Origin: Candidatus Sulfopaludibacter sp. SbA3
GTDB lineage: Bacteria; Acidobacteriota; Terriglobia; Bryobacterales; Bryobacteraceae
DNA length: 6,362 nt
Direction: 5' to 3'
Assembly: GCA_945861255.1 (NCBI GenBank)
Contig: CAMAUG010000229.1
Location: 1-6,362, forward strand
Shown here: positions 1-6,197 of the stretch, in pieces
Numbering within the stretch: position 1 is the stretch's first letter
Layout: each line of letters starts with the position of its first letter
Translations under genes and position numbers: made by a program
Notes under the pieces: generated by a model
What the model saw: only the letters and a program-made list of their open reading frames with translations
Database searches by the model: none
Told to the model about the DNA's origin: nothing

Positions 1-2
1 CC

Positions 3-1277
3 CGCCTCGGCTTCGCCGCCACGCTCGGGCAAGGCATGGTGCTGCGCGGCGGCTGGGGCATGAGCTTCTTCCCCGGTGACTACACTTCCGGCGCCGCGTT
101 GAAGAACTTGCCGTTCACCAGCGCGCTGACGTGCGGAACCTCGGTGACCCGTGTGTTTGGCAGCAACGCTTGTCCGGCCGGTATCGGCACCTTGTCCCAA
201 GGCGTTCCGCGCCCGAAGGATCCGGGCTCCTATGACAAGGTCAACGGCGTGATCGATCTGACGAAGATTCCGCCGTCGACTTTGGTCGCGATGGACCGGA
301 ATTACTCGGCCAGCTACACGCATCAATTCAACGTGCTGTTCGAAAAGCAGTTCGGCAGCAACGTGGTGACCGCCGGTTACGTGGGTATGCGGGGTGGCGC
401 ACTTGTAATGGCCCTTCCCGACATCAACCGGCCGCTGCCCAACGGCACCGGCGCCGCAAACCCGAGGCCATTCGCGGCCTTCCCGCTTCTGACAACCATC
501 TCGTATCAGACGCCGCAGGGCAGTTCCGCATACAACGCATTCCAGGTGGGCTTCAACCGCCGGATGAGCAAGGGCTTCAGCGTTACCTCCGGATACACGT
601 ATGCCAGCGGGAAAGACAACGTGACCGGTCTTGGAACCAGCACCGGCGGTTATGGAAACTTCATGGGCCCGTTGGTTCAGGGCATCAAGAACACCCAGAC
701 CTATGACTGGGCGAACAGTGATTTCAATATCAAGAGCCGCTTCACCTTCGGCGGAAACTATGACATTCCGTTCGGCAAATCGCTGAAGGGCGCGCCCAAG
801 CTGGCGCTGGCGGGCTGGCAGGTGAACGGTTCCTTTGCGTGGCAGACGGGTCTGCCTTTTACGGTAGCCACGCAGGGCTCGGTCAGTGGTATTGCCGGCG
901 TAGGAGGCAATTTGGAGCGCCCGACCCTGGTGAGCAACAACATTCGGACGGCGACCCCCACGGTTGGCGTTACCGGACAATTCCTGAATCCCGCCTCGTT
1001 CGCGATTCCGGCCGCCGGAACGCTGGGCAACGCGCCGCGCAACTTGGGCTACGGTCCCAACCAAAGCGTGGTGAATCTGTCTCTGTTCAAGAACTTCCAG
1101 TTCAAGGAGCGCTACACCCTCCAGTTCCGCACGGAGGCGTTTAATCTGCCGAACCATCCGGTGTTTGACCGGCCGCAGTTCAACAACCTGGGCAACGTAA
1201 ACTTCGGTAAAGTCACGTCGTTGGCTCCGGGCTATGCGATGCGGCAGGTCCAGTTCGCGTTGAAGTTCCTGTTCTAA
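3..1277 (+). CDS. TonB-dependent receptor, Oar-like, C-terminal part (5' partial)
   Basis: This is the last 424 codons of a gene that enters from the left edge; the frame is open from base 3, so the ATG at 36 is internal and not the start. The product should be an outer-membrane beta-barrel transporter driven by TonB. Visible barrel signatures are SAYNAFQVGFNRRMSKGF (about nt 522-575), the segment DFNIKSRFTFGG followed by DIPFGKSL (about nt 720-785), AGWQVNGSFAWQTGLPFTV (about nt 810-866), and the closing block LQFRTEAFNLPNHPVFDRP (about nt 1120-1176). The chain ends in FALKFLF, with the terminal Phe typical of outer-membrane barrels. Such acidobacterial receptors usually have about 1000-1200 residues with an N-terminal carboxypeptidase-regulatory-like domain and a plug, so these lie outside the window. 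The substrate cannot be read from this part. Family assignment is by recognition of motifs, not by a search. Confidence 0.9.
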   Translation, partial: RLGFAATLGQGMVLRGGWGMSFFPGDYTSGAALKNLPFTSALTCGTSVTRVFGSNACPAGIGTLSQGVPRPKDPGSYDKVNGVIDLTKIPPSTLVAMDRNYSASYTHQFNVLFEKQFGSNVVTAGYVGMRGGALVMALPDINRPLPNGTGAANPRPFAAFPLLTTISYQTPQGSSAYNAFQVGFNRRMSKGFSVTSGYTYASGKDNVTGLGTSTGGYGNFMGPLVQGIKNTQTYDWANSDFNIKSRFTFGGNYDIPFGKSLKGAPKLALAGWQVNGSFAWQTGLPFTVATQGSVSGIAGVGGNLERPTLVSNNIRTATPTVGVTGQFLNPASFAIPAAGTLGNAPRNLGYGPNQSVVNLSLFKNFQFKERYTLQFRTEAFNLPNHPVFDRPQFNNLGNVNFGKVTSLAPGYAMRQVQFALKFLF

Positions 1278-1344
1278 AATAGATACGCATGCCACGGGCA
1301 TCGAGCTTTGAGGCCCGTCGATCCAGACCAAGGTCCGCAGGCTC

Positions 1345-1353
1345 AGGAAAGGG
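1345..1353 (+). promoter_or_regulatory. Ribosome binding site of the exported cupin
   Basis: AGGAAAGGG is purine-rich and ends 9 bases before the ATG at 1363. It favours that start over the TTG at 1357, which would leave only 3 bases after the GGG, although pairing through the AGGA part alone would also suit the TTG. Confidence 0.45.
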
Positions 1354-1362
1354 TACTTGAAG

Positions 1363-1806
1363 ATGAGAACAATGATGTGCGCAGCCGTGATTTCCGCCGG
1401 CCTGGTTCTGTTTGCGATGGAATCCCGGGCCGCGGATGCCCCCGTGTACGTCGAAAACCAGAAGGTTCTTGAAAATTTTGAGAAGAAGACCAATCCGCTG
1501 GTTCCGGGCGAGGCATATCGAGTCCACACGGACCGCCGGACCACGAACGGCAATATCGAGATCCACGAAAAGGAGACCGACGTATTCTACATCGTGGACG
1601 GTAGCGCCACGATCATCGTCGGAGGCACGGCGGTGGAGCCCAGGCCCACCAGGCCCGGCCAACTGACCGCCAAGGACATCCAGAACGGACAGTCCTACAA
1701 CCTCAAGAAGGGCGACGTCCTGGTGATTCCGGCGGGACAGCCCCACTGGTTCAAGCAGGTGAATGGTTTCATTAACTATTTCACGGTCAAGTCGGTCAAG
1801 CCATAG
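1363..1806 (+). CDS. Exported single-domain cupin protein
   Basis: A 147-residue protein with an N-terminal signal peptide (hydrophobic stretch about residues 6-19, likely cleavage after SRA at 21-23), followed by one cupin barrel, so it should act in the periplasm. Cupin motif 1 lies at residues 66-80 and reads E66-x-H68-x4-D73-x6-G80, a variant of the usual HxHx4Ex6G with Glu for the first His and Asp for the Glu. Motif 2 at 117-134 is near canonical: GDVLVIPAGQPH ending in the metal-ligand candidate H128. Glu66, His68, Asp73 and His128 are therefore the likely metal site. I chose the ATG at 1363 because AGGAAAGGG (1345-1353) ends 9 bases upstream; a TTG at 1357 and ATGs at 1372 and 1375 are in frame. 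It lies 85 bp after the receptor gene on the same strand, so shared transcription is possible. Cupins are functionally diverse and no substrate can be named. Confidence 0.85.
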   Translation: MRTMMCAAVISAGLVLFAMESRAADAPVYVENQKVLENFEKKTNPLVPGEAYRVHTDRRTTNGNIEIHEKETDVFYIVDGSATIIVGGTAVEPRPTRPGQLTAKDIQNGQSYNLKKGDVLVIPAGQPHWFKQVNGFINYFTVKSVKP

Positions 1807-1809
1807 CGG

Positions 1810-1823
1810 GCCGGGGAACCGGC
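1810..1823 (+). other. Short GC hairpin after the cupin gene; rest of the gap to 2098 without a recognisable gene
   Basis: GCCGG-GGAA-CCGGC forms a perfect 5-bp stem with a GNRA-type loop three bases after the cupin stop codon. No T-run follows, so it is not a classic intrinsic terminator, but it could protect the mRNA 3' end or help termination. The rest of 1824-2098 shows only an 8-bp direct repeat (GGTAAGCC at 1878-1885 and 1903-1910) and no reading frame with a plausible start, ribosome binding site or family motif. Confidence 0.3.
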
Positions 1824-2098
1824 ATTGCCAAACACCTCCGCGTTGCGCAGGTTGCTCCTGCCCCCCATTCGCCGATCGGTAAGCCGGAGGACCCGCTGCC
1901 ATGGTAAGCCCGCCCAAAGCTCCGTTGATCCCTCCTAGAGCGCCCTCGCTACCCGCAAACCGAGATGGGCCTTGCTGCCGATTTTCCGAGTGTTGGGCGC
2001 ACCCGTGCCGCTGGGTCGGGTGCACCTGGGTTCCAAGCTGAACCACTACCCGAATTCACGGGCCAGAATCTGGAATCTTCGCTGGTGTTTCGCCTCCG

Positions 2099-2343
2099 AT
2101 GCCGTGCGGCGCGGATCTATCCTGGCACGCTCGGCAGGCTCGAAACCAGCTCAGCGCGTGTCTGCAAAAGGTGCGTGCGGGCCAGGAGATCATCATTCGC
2201 GACCGCAGCGTGCCGATCGCCAAGACAGTACCGCTGACGCGAACGATCTCGATCTGGAAGAGCAGGTGTTGGTAGCTGAAGGGCTGATGATTCCGCCGAA
2301 AAAGAAGTTCGATCCGGAGAGTGATTTCATCCCGCGTTCTTGA
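2099..2343 (+). pseudogene. Frameshifted Phd/YefM-type antitoxin remnant without a toxin partner
   Basis: Two pieces of one antitoxin-like protein lie in different frames. The first, in the frame opening with ATG at 2099, contains ARQARNQLSACLQKVRAGQE and then IIIRDRSVPIAKTVPL (about 2129-2236). It matches the N-terminal pattern of Phd/YefM antitoxins: an ARELK-like segment, L-S-x-x-L, a V-R-x-G-x-x-I stretch, then a D-R-x-x-P-I-A strand. That frame stops at 2273. The C-terminal part, DLDLEEQVLVAEGLMIPPKK followed by KFDPESDFIPRS, runs on in the frame of 2239-2343 and fits the toxin-binding tail of the same family. A net -1/+2 shift near 2236-2239 separates them. The residues MPCGADLSWH before the match are not family-like and no Shine-Dalgarno precedes the ATG, so the 5' end may be degraded too. 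No PIN or other toxin gene follows; instead the opposite-strand CPBP gene ends inside the tail. A sequencing error is a possible alternative for the shift. Confidence 0.65.
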
Positions 2344-3106
2344 GGATCAATCCGAATGATAGTAGCGCGCCGATCAAATTCAGCAGCACATGGGTGACCA
2401 TGCCTATTCTCACGCAACGCCAGCGCCAGGTAGCCCACACCAGCGGAAAGATACCAAGAAAGATGGTGGCGTAGTTTTGCGGTTGCCAGAGATGGTAAAT
2501 GGTGAACAGAAGGTGATTCAATACAGGCGTCCAGCCTCCAAAACGATCCAGTCTTGGCATCAGATAGCCGCGGAAATACAGCTCTTCGACGACTGGGAAG
2601 ACTAGGCCGTCCAGCGCAAGCCGCACCCACAGAGTCACGAGCAAAGCCGACCGTGTATAGCCCGCATAAACCTTGGCATCACCGTAGAAGAACCATGCCG
2701 GCAGCCATGCAAACACGCTTTCGGCGAGGAATCGATCGAGGGGTGTCGTCAGAACCAGCACCAGGATTGCCGTCACGATGCACCCGCACGCGATCGCCGC
2801 CGTACGTCCCGGCGCCAACGGCTCGCGATAAAGCACGATCCCTTCCAGCGACCATCGGCGGTTGCGTTTCCACCCTGCGCAGAGCAGATGAACGAGTTGA
2901 GCGCCGATGCCGGCGGTCGCAGCGACAAGAAGACCAAGCAGCGGTGGATAACCCCATCGCATGGCGAAGGGGCTGAGCCACAAGCTCAAGAGCAGTATCA
3001 GAACACCGGGTGACAGATGCAGGAGGACTAAGCGAAAGAGGGGGAATTGAGGGCTTTCGGGATGTTTTGCGATGAGGTGAGAAACGCGAACATACCAAGC
3101 GAACAC
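2327..3106 (-). CDS. CPBP family intramembrane metalloprotease (CAAX prenyl protease 2/Rce1-like)
   Basis: A 259-residue polytopic membrane protein. Hydrophobic segments lie at about residues 23-46, 54-76, 104-122, 131-141, 153-172, 195-207, 212-226 and 234-255. The three family motifs are present and in order: E174-E175-x3-R179 in EELYFRGYLMPRL, F201-x3-H205 in FTIYHLWQP, and H239-x3-N243 in HVLLNLIG. These are the residues expected to hold the catalytic metal and water in Rce1-type glutamate intramembrane proteases, so the protein should be active. Bacterial members act in bacteriocin self-immunity or maturation or have unknown substrates; no bacteriocin gene is visible here. The start is GTG (3106-3104), supported by GGAGG nine bases upstream; there is no in-frame ATG near it. 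The 3' end overlaps the convergent antitoxin remnant by 17 bases. A weak TAGACT/TATTCT promoter-like pair lies upstream (the -10-like part on plus bases 3166-3171). Confidence 0.88.
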   Translation of the reverse strand: MFAWYVRVSHLIAKHPESPQFPLFRLVLLHLSPGVLILLLSLWLSPFAMRWGYPPLLGLLVAATAGIGAQLVHLLCAGWKRNRRWSLEGIVLYREPLAPGRTAAIACGCIVTAILVLVLTTPLDRFLAESVFAWLPAWFFYGDAKVYAGYTRSALLVTLWVRLALDGLVFPVVEELYFRGYLMPRLDRFGGWTPVLNHLLFTIYHLWQPQNYATIFLGIFPLVWATWRWRCVRIGMVTHVLLNLIGALLSFGLILKNAG

Positions 3107-3115
3107 TGTTGGTGG

Positions 3116-3120
3116 CCTCC
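3116..3120 (-). promoter_or_regulatory. Ribosome binding site fixing the GTG start of the CPBP gene
   Basis: On the minus strand GGAGG is followed by a 9-base spacer and then GTG at 3106. This is a strong Shine-Dalgarno and decides for the non-ATG start. Confidence 0.7.
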
Positions 3121-3157
3121 ATTCTCCGACCCATTTCGGCGATACGCCCGTGAGGCC

Positions 3158-3170
3158 ATTCTCGCAGAAT
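3158..3170. repeat. Small perfect inverted repeat ATTCT-CGC-AGAAT upstream of the CPBP gene
   Basis: Two 5-base arms are separated by 3 bases, about 52 bp upstream of the CPBP start codon and overlapping a weak -10-like TATTCT on the minus strand. A third ATTCT copy lies at 3121-3125. It could be an operator, but a palindrome this short is also expected by chance. Confidence 0.25.
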
Positions 3171-3248
3171 ATTGACCTGCCCCTGTTAGTCTAGGAGATC
3201 CGTCCCGTCATCGGACATCCGGTTCAATAAAGCGAATGCGGAGTTGAC

Positions 3249-3338
3249 TGGCGGAGAGAGAGGGATTCGAACCCTCGATAGAGTTTCCCCTATACACGCT
3301 TTCCAAGCGTGCGCCTTCAACCACTCGGCCATCTCTCC
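3249..3338 (-). tRNA. tRNA-Ser (anticodon GGA)
   Basis: Read on the minus strand, this is a complete class II tRNA. The acceptor GGAGAGA (plus 3338-3332) pairs with TCTCTCC (plus 3259-3253), followed by discriminator G (3252) and an encoded CCA (3251-3249). The D arm is GCCGAGTGGTTGAAGGC. The anticodon arm CACGC-TTGGAAA-GCGTG has GGA at plus 3304-3302, which reads UCC and UCU. The long variable arm ATAGGG-GAAA-CTCTAT is typical of serine tRNA, and the T arm GAGGG-TTCGAAT-CCCTC is intact. It lies 60 bp downstream of the secreted-protein gene on the same strand and 142 bp upstream of the CPBP gene. No clear terminator follows it. Confidence 0.97.
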
Positions 3339-3398
3339 GTTTTGGGTGGAAATACAAGTTTAGCATTGCACCGCAGGGATTCCGAATTTCGTGTTTGA

Positions 3399-4124
3399 TT
3401 AATGCGCGATGCGCATCCACAACGGGGTGAAGAAAAGATCGCGCACCTTGAGGTAGGCCTCGGGATCCGCCGGCGCGCGGGCATTGCATCCGCCCAGGCG
3501 CTTCTTCAGTTCATCGCGGTCGGCGGGCGTGGCTTGGGTAGCCAGCCCAGCGTCCTGGCGCTCATTACGCAGATGCATCTGAGCCACCGCGGTTCCCGCT
3601 GGGATCCCTGCCGCTGAGACGCCGCCGCACAACAGCGTTCGCAAGGTAGCCGGCGGCAGCACGTCCGGTACCTGCGGATCGCGCACGCGGACCTCCATTG
3701 GATAAATGATCCAATCGCCGTTGATGTTCACTTGCGGTTCCAATTTTACGCGGCGCACGGATGCGCTTCGTTCGGCGAATACATCCATCCACAGCACCTC
3801 CGTGCCGCTGCTCTCATAGGGCAGCTCCACATGTTCTAATTGCGCGCCAACGCGGCGATACAGCGTCACTTGTACTGCGTTTTCGGGATTTTGTCCCATA
3901 TGCAGCAGAAAGCGCGTCATTGACGGAGCTTGAATGACCACTTGAAACGACGTGTAACCGTTGCGGACAATGGCGGGCGAAAGAATCTCGCGCGGCATTT
4001 CGGGCGCGGTTACGTTGCCCATCGCGTCGATGCGCGCGAACTCGGAAAACACCCGTAGTGGTTGCGCTACCACGGGCGTGGCACCGATGGCGAGGCAGGC
4101 GGCCAGCAAGATTCTCCAATTCAT
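3399..4124 (-). CDS. Secreted protein of unknown function, 241 residues
   Basis: I do not recognise this family with confidence. The N-terminus MNWRILLAACLAIGATPVVA is a clear signal peptide, probably cut after Ala20, which gives an exported protein of about 221 residues. There is no lipobox at the cleavage site and no second membrane segment. The part from about 22 to 150 looks beta-rich, with NGYTSFQVVIQA (55-66), VLWMDVFAE (110-118) and WIIYPMEVRV (138-147). This resembles in outline the N-terminal beta-sandwich domain found before DUF4091-type glycosidase domains, but no catalytic domain follows. The C-terminal third (about 200-241) is charged and probably helical. Cys166 and Cys213 could form a disulfide. 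The ATG at 4124-4122 is chosen because it gives the signal peptide; no Shine-Dalgarno precedes it. The start lies 14 bp from that of the divergent S46 peptidase. Confidence 0.75.
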   Translation of the reverse strand: MNWRILLAACLAIGATPVVAQPLRVFSEFARIDAMGNVTAPEMPREILSPAIVRNGYTSFQVVIQAPSMTRFLLHMGQNPENAVQVTLYRRVGAQLEHVELPYESSGTEVLWMDVFAERSASVRRVKLEPQVNINGDWIIYPMEVRVRDPQVPDVLPPATLRTLLCGGVSAAGIPAGTAVAQMHLRNERQDAGLATQATPADRDELKKRLGGCNARAPADPEAYLKVRDLFFTPLWMRIAH

Positions 4125-4133
4125 GCGATTTTT

Positions 4134-4139
4134 ATTGTA
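4134..4139 (-). promoter_or_regulatory. Putative -10 element (TACAAT) for the secreted-protein gene
   Basis: On the minus strand TACAAT matches the sigma-70 -10 consensus in 5 of 6 positions and ends 9 bases before the ATG at 4124. It would place the transcript start only 2-4 bases before that ATG, implying a nearly leaderless mRNA, which would agree with the absence of a Shine-Dalgarno. No good -35 is visible 16-18 bases further upstream, and the element touches the ATG of the peptidase gene on the other strand. Confidence 0.3.
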
Positions 4140-6193
4140 TGCGAAGCCGATCCAAACTGCTCATCCTGGCGGCGCTGGCCGGCGCCGGCCCCGGTTGGGC
4201 CGACGAGGGCAAGTGGACTCCTCAACAAGTTCTGGAGCTCGACGCGCGGTGGTTGAAGCAGCAGGGGTTGGAACTGCCCGTGTCTCGCTTGTGGGATCCG
4301 AAGCGCGGCACGGGACTGCTGGCGGCTGCGGTGGCGGTGCCAGGGTGCTCGGCCGCGTTCGTTTCGGCAAGCGGCCTGGTGCTCACCAATCACCACTGCC
4401 TGTTCAGCCTGATTCAAGAGCATTCCACGCCGCAGCGGGATTTGATCACCAACGGCTTTATAGCGAATTCAAGTGGCGAGGAGTTGCCCGGCAAGACCGT
4501 TCGCGTGACGGTGCCGCGAAGATTCACCGACGTGACCAAGGAAATCGAAAGCGCCGTTCCCGCCGGCAGCGCGGACCTGGCGCGCTCCAAGGCCATCGAA
4601 GCGAAGCAAAAGGAACTGGTGGCCGCGTGCGAAAAGACGCCGGGGAACCGCTGCAGCGTGGGCGTCTTCGACGGCGGCCTGCAATACGTTCTCATCGAAA
4701 ATCTGGAGCTGAGCGATATTCGCCTGGTGTACGCGCCGCCGCGCGCCATCGGCGAATTCGGAGGCGAGATCGACAATTTCCGGTGGCCCCGGCACGTGGG
4801 CGATTTCTCCATGGCGCGCGCGTACAAGGACGGCAAGCCGTACACGCCCGAATTCTTTTTCCCGATTTCGCGCGGCGGCGTGAAACCCGGCGATTTCGTC
4901 ATGCTGATGGGTTATCCGGGCCGGACCTTCCGCTCTCTCACGAGCGGTGAAATGGCCAACGAGCGCGACTTCCGCTTCGAACTGAACCGGGAGATTTACG
5001 GCGAGTGGATCAGACTGTTGGAGCAGACCACCAAGGGCAGCGCGGAAGGCGCCATCGCGGTCGCGGCCACGCTCAAGAGCCTGAACAACTCGCACACGGG
5101 CGCTGAGGGGCAGTTGGCGGGGCTGGCACGCGGGTCGCTGATCGAAAAGCAGAAAGCGAACGACGACGCGGTGATGGCCTGGGCGGCGGGCAAACCGGCG
5201 TGGGCCAAGGCGCTCGACGCCAAGAAAGAGCTGGATCGCGTGGCGGAAGAACGGCGGAAGATGGGCGTCCATGACTATCTGCTGACTTCCGTGAACGTAG
5301 GTTCACTAGCGCTTCGTGATGCCGCGATACTGGTGCGACTGGCGGCCGAACGCCAAAAACCCGATGCAGAGCGCGATCCCGGCTTCCAGATCCGAGACCT
5401 GCAGCGTCTGCAGGCCGCGCTCGAACGCGACCAGAAGAGTTTTTTTGCCCCCTCCGATGAAGCACTGCTGGCGTCATGGATCGCCCGGGCGCGAAAGGAA
5501 GGTATCGCCGCCGCGCGCGCAGCCAACGCGAGCGAGCTTTTGCGCGCCACCAAAGTGACGAATGCCGCCGAGCGGTCCAAGATGTTTGAAGAAACGCTCC
5601 AGCAACTGCGCGCCCGCCAGGACCCGATGCTGGAGATGGCCTTCGTGCTCGACGTGGAGCTCCGCGAATGGAAAGCGCGGGCGGACGCGCGCGACGGCGC
5701 TGTCGCTCGTTTGCGTCCGGAGTGGCGCAAGGCCGTGATCGCGCACGCGGGCAAGCCGGTGGCGCCGGATGCGAATAGCACGCTGCGCGTCAGCTTCGCG
5801 CACGTGCAGGGCTACGCGCCGCGCGACGGCGTCCAGTACAAGCCGCTAACCACGCTGGCCGGCATGATTCAGAAACATACCGGCGAAGAGCCTTTCGCAC
5901 TGCCAGGTTTCGTGGTGGACGCGGCGAGAAAGACGGATGCGAATCGGATTCCCATCAATTTTCTGGCCGACGCGGATACAACCGGCGGCAACTCCGGCAG
6001 CCCGGTGGTCAATGGCCGCGGTGAACTGGTGGGCCTGAATTTCGACCGTGTGTGGGAAAACGTCGCCAACGACTTCGGCTATGCTCCGGACGTCGCGCGC
6101 AACATCAGCGTGGACGTTCGTTTCCTGATATGGATGCTTGATGACGTGCAACACGCCGATCACATCTTACGTGAACTGGGAGTAAAGCGATAA
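4139..6193 (+). CDS. S46 family dipeptidyl-peptidase, predicted DPP11-type (Asp/Glu-specific)
   Basis: A complete 684-residue exported serine exopeptidase that should release dipeptides from the N-terminus of oligopeptides in the periplasm. A signal peptide spans residues 1-21 (MRSRSKLLILAALAGAG, then probable cleavage after GWA). The chymotrypsin-like double barrel is split by a helical insert at about 275-530, as in the family. The triad is visible: His86 in GLVLTNHHC, Asp222 in WPRHVGDFSM, and Ser619 in TTGGNSGSPVVNGRGELVGL. Cys70 and Cys87 flank the His as in known S46 enzymes and probably form a disulfide; Cys164/Cys172 may form another. The residue 18 after the catalytic Ser is Arg637 (in NFDRVWE), which corresponds to Arg673 of Porphyromonas DPP11, where DPP7 enzymes have Gly. 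The length is slightly below the usual 700-720. The open frame extends back to an ATG at 4058, but the signal peptide fixes the start at 4139; no Shine-Dalgarno is visible. Confidence 0.93.
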   Translation: MRSRSKLLILAALAGAGPGWADEGKWTPQQVLELDARWLKQQGLELPVSRLWDPKRGTGLLAAAVAVPGCSAAFVSASGLVLTNHHCLFSLIQEHSTPQRDLITNGFIANSSGEELPGKTVRVTVPRRFTDVTKEIESAVPAGSADLARSKAIEAKQKELVAACEKTPGNRCSVGVFDGGLQYVLIENLELSDIRLVYAPPRAIGEFGGEIDNFRWPRHVGDFSMARAYKDGKPYTPEFFFPISRGGVKPGDFVMLMGYPGRTFRSLTSGEMANERDFRFELNREIYGEWIRLLEQTTKGSAEGAIAVAATLKSLNNSHTGAEGQLAGLARGSLIEKQKANDDAVMAWAAGKPAWAKALDAKKELDRVAEERRKMGVHDYLLTSVNVGSLALRDAAILVRLAAERQKPDAERDPGFQIRDLQRLQAALERDQKSFFAPSDEALLASWIARARKEGIAAARAANASELLRATKVTNAAERSKMFEETLQQLRARQDPMLEMAFVLDVELREWKARADARDGAVARLRPEWRKAVIAHAGKPVAPDANSTLRVSFAHVQGYAPRDGVQYKPLTTLAGMIQKHTGEEPFALPGFVVDAARKTDANRIPINFLADADTTGGNSGSPVVNGRGELVGLNFDRVWENVANDFGYAPDVARNISVDVRFLIWMLDDVQHADHILRELGVKR

Positions 6194-6197
6194 CCGT

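Noticed and set aside
36..38. ATG at 36 as a start for the receptor gene
   Set aside because: The frame is open to the left edge and the residues before the ATG (RLGFAATLGQG) fit the barrel region, so this Met is internal.
1289..1318. Overlapping small hairpins (ATGCC-ACG-GGCAT, or ACGGGC with GCCCGT) between the receptor and cupin genes
   Set aside because: The two pairings exclude each other, one has a 13-base loop and no T-run follows, so a terminator is not supported.
1878..1910. Direct repeat GGTAAGCC, two copies 25 bp apart
   Set aside because: Eight bases with only two copies are expected by chance, and no further structure is associated with them.
1935..1967. Minus-strand tail HLGLRVARAL followed by a stop, resembling the C-terminus of formylglycine-generating-enzyme/SUMF1 proteins (GFRVAR ending)
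   Set aside because: Only about ten residues fit; the upstream frames (including a stray SAWNPGAPD in another frame) do not give a coherent family match. A decayed FGE fragment is possible but unsupported.
1213..2046. A 277-codon open frame on the minus strand covering the cupin gene and the gap after it
   Set aside because: It is antisense to the well-supported cupin, is rich in Gly, Arg, His and Gln in the way of GC-rich shadow frames, and shows no domain motif.
3208..3489. A 93-codon minus-strand frame across the tRNA
   Set aside because: It contains the whole tRNA-Ser sequence and has no ribosome binding site or domain; it is a shadow frame.
4058..4138. N-terminal extension of the S46 reading frame to the ATG at 4058
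   Set aside because: The extra 27 residues are Arg/Trp-rich, precede a clean signal peptide and would overlap the start of the divergent gene.
4469..5272. A 267-codon minus-strand frame inside the S46 peptidase gene
   Set aside because: It is fully antisense to a gene with intact catalytic motifs and has no recognisable feature of its own.
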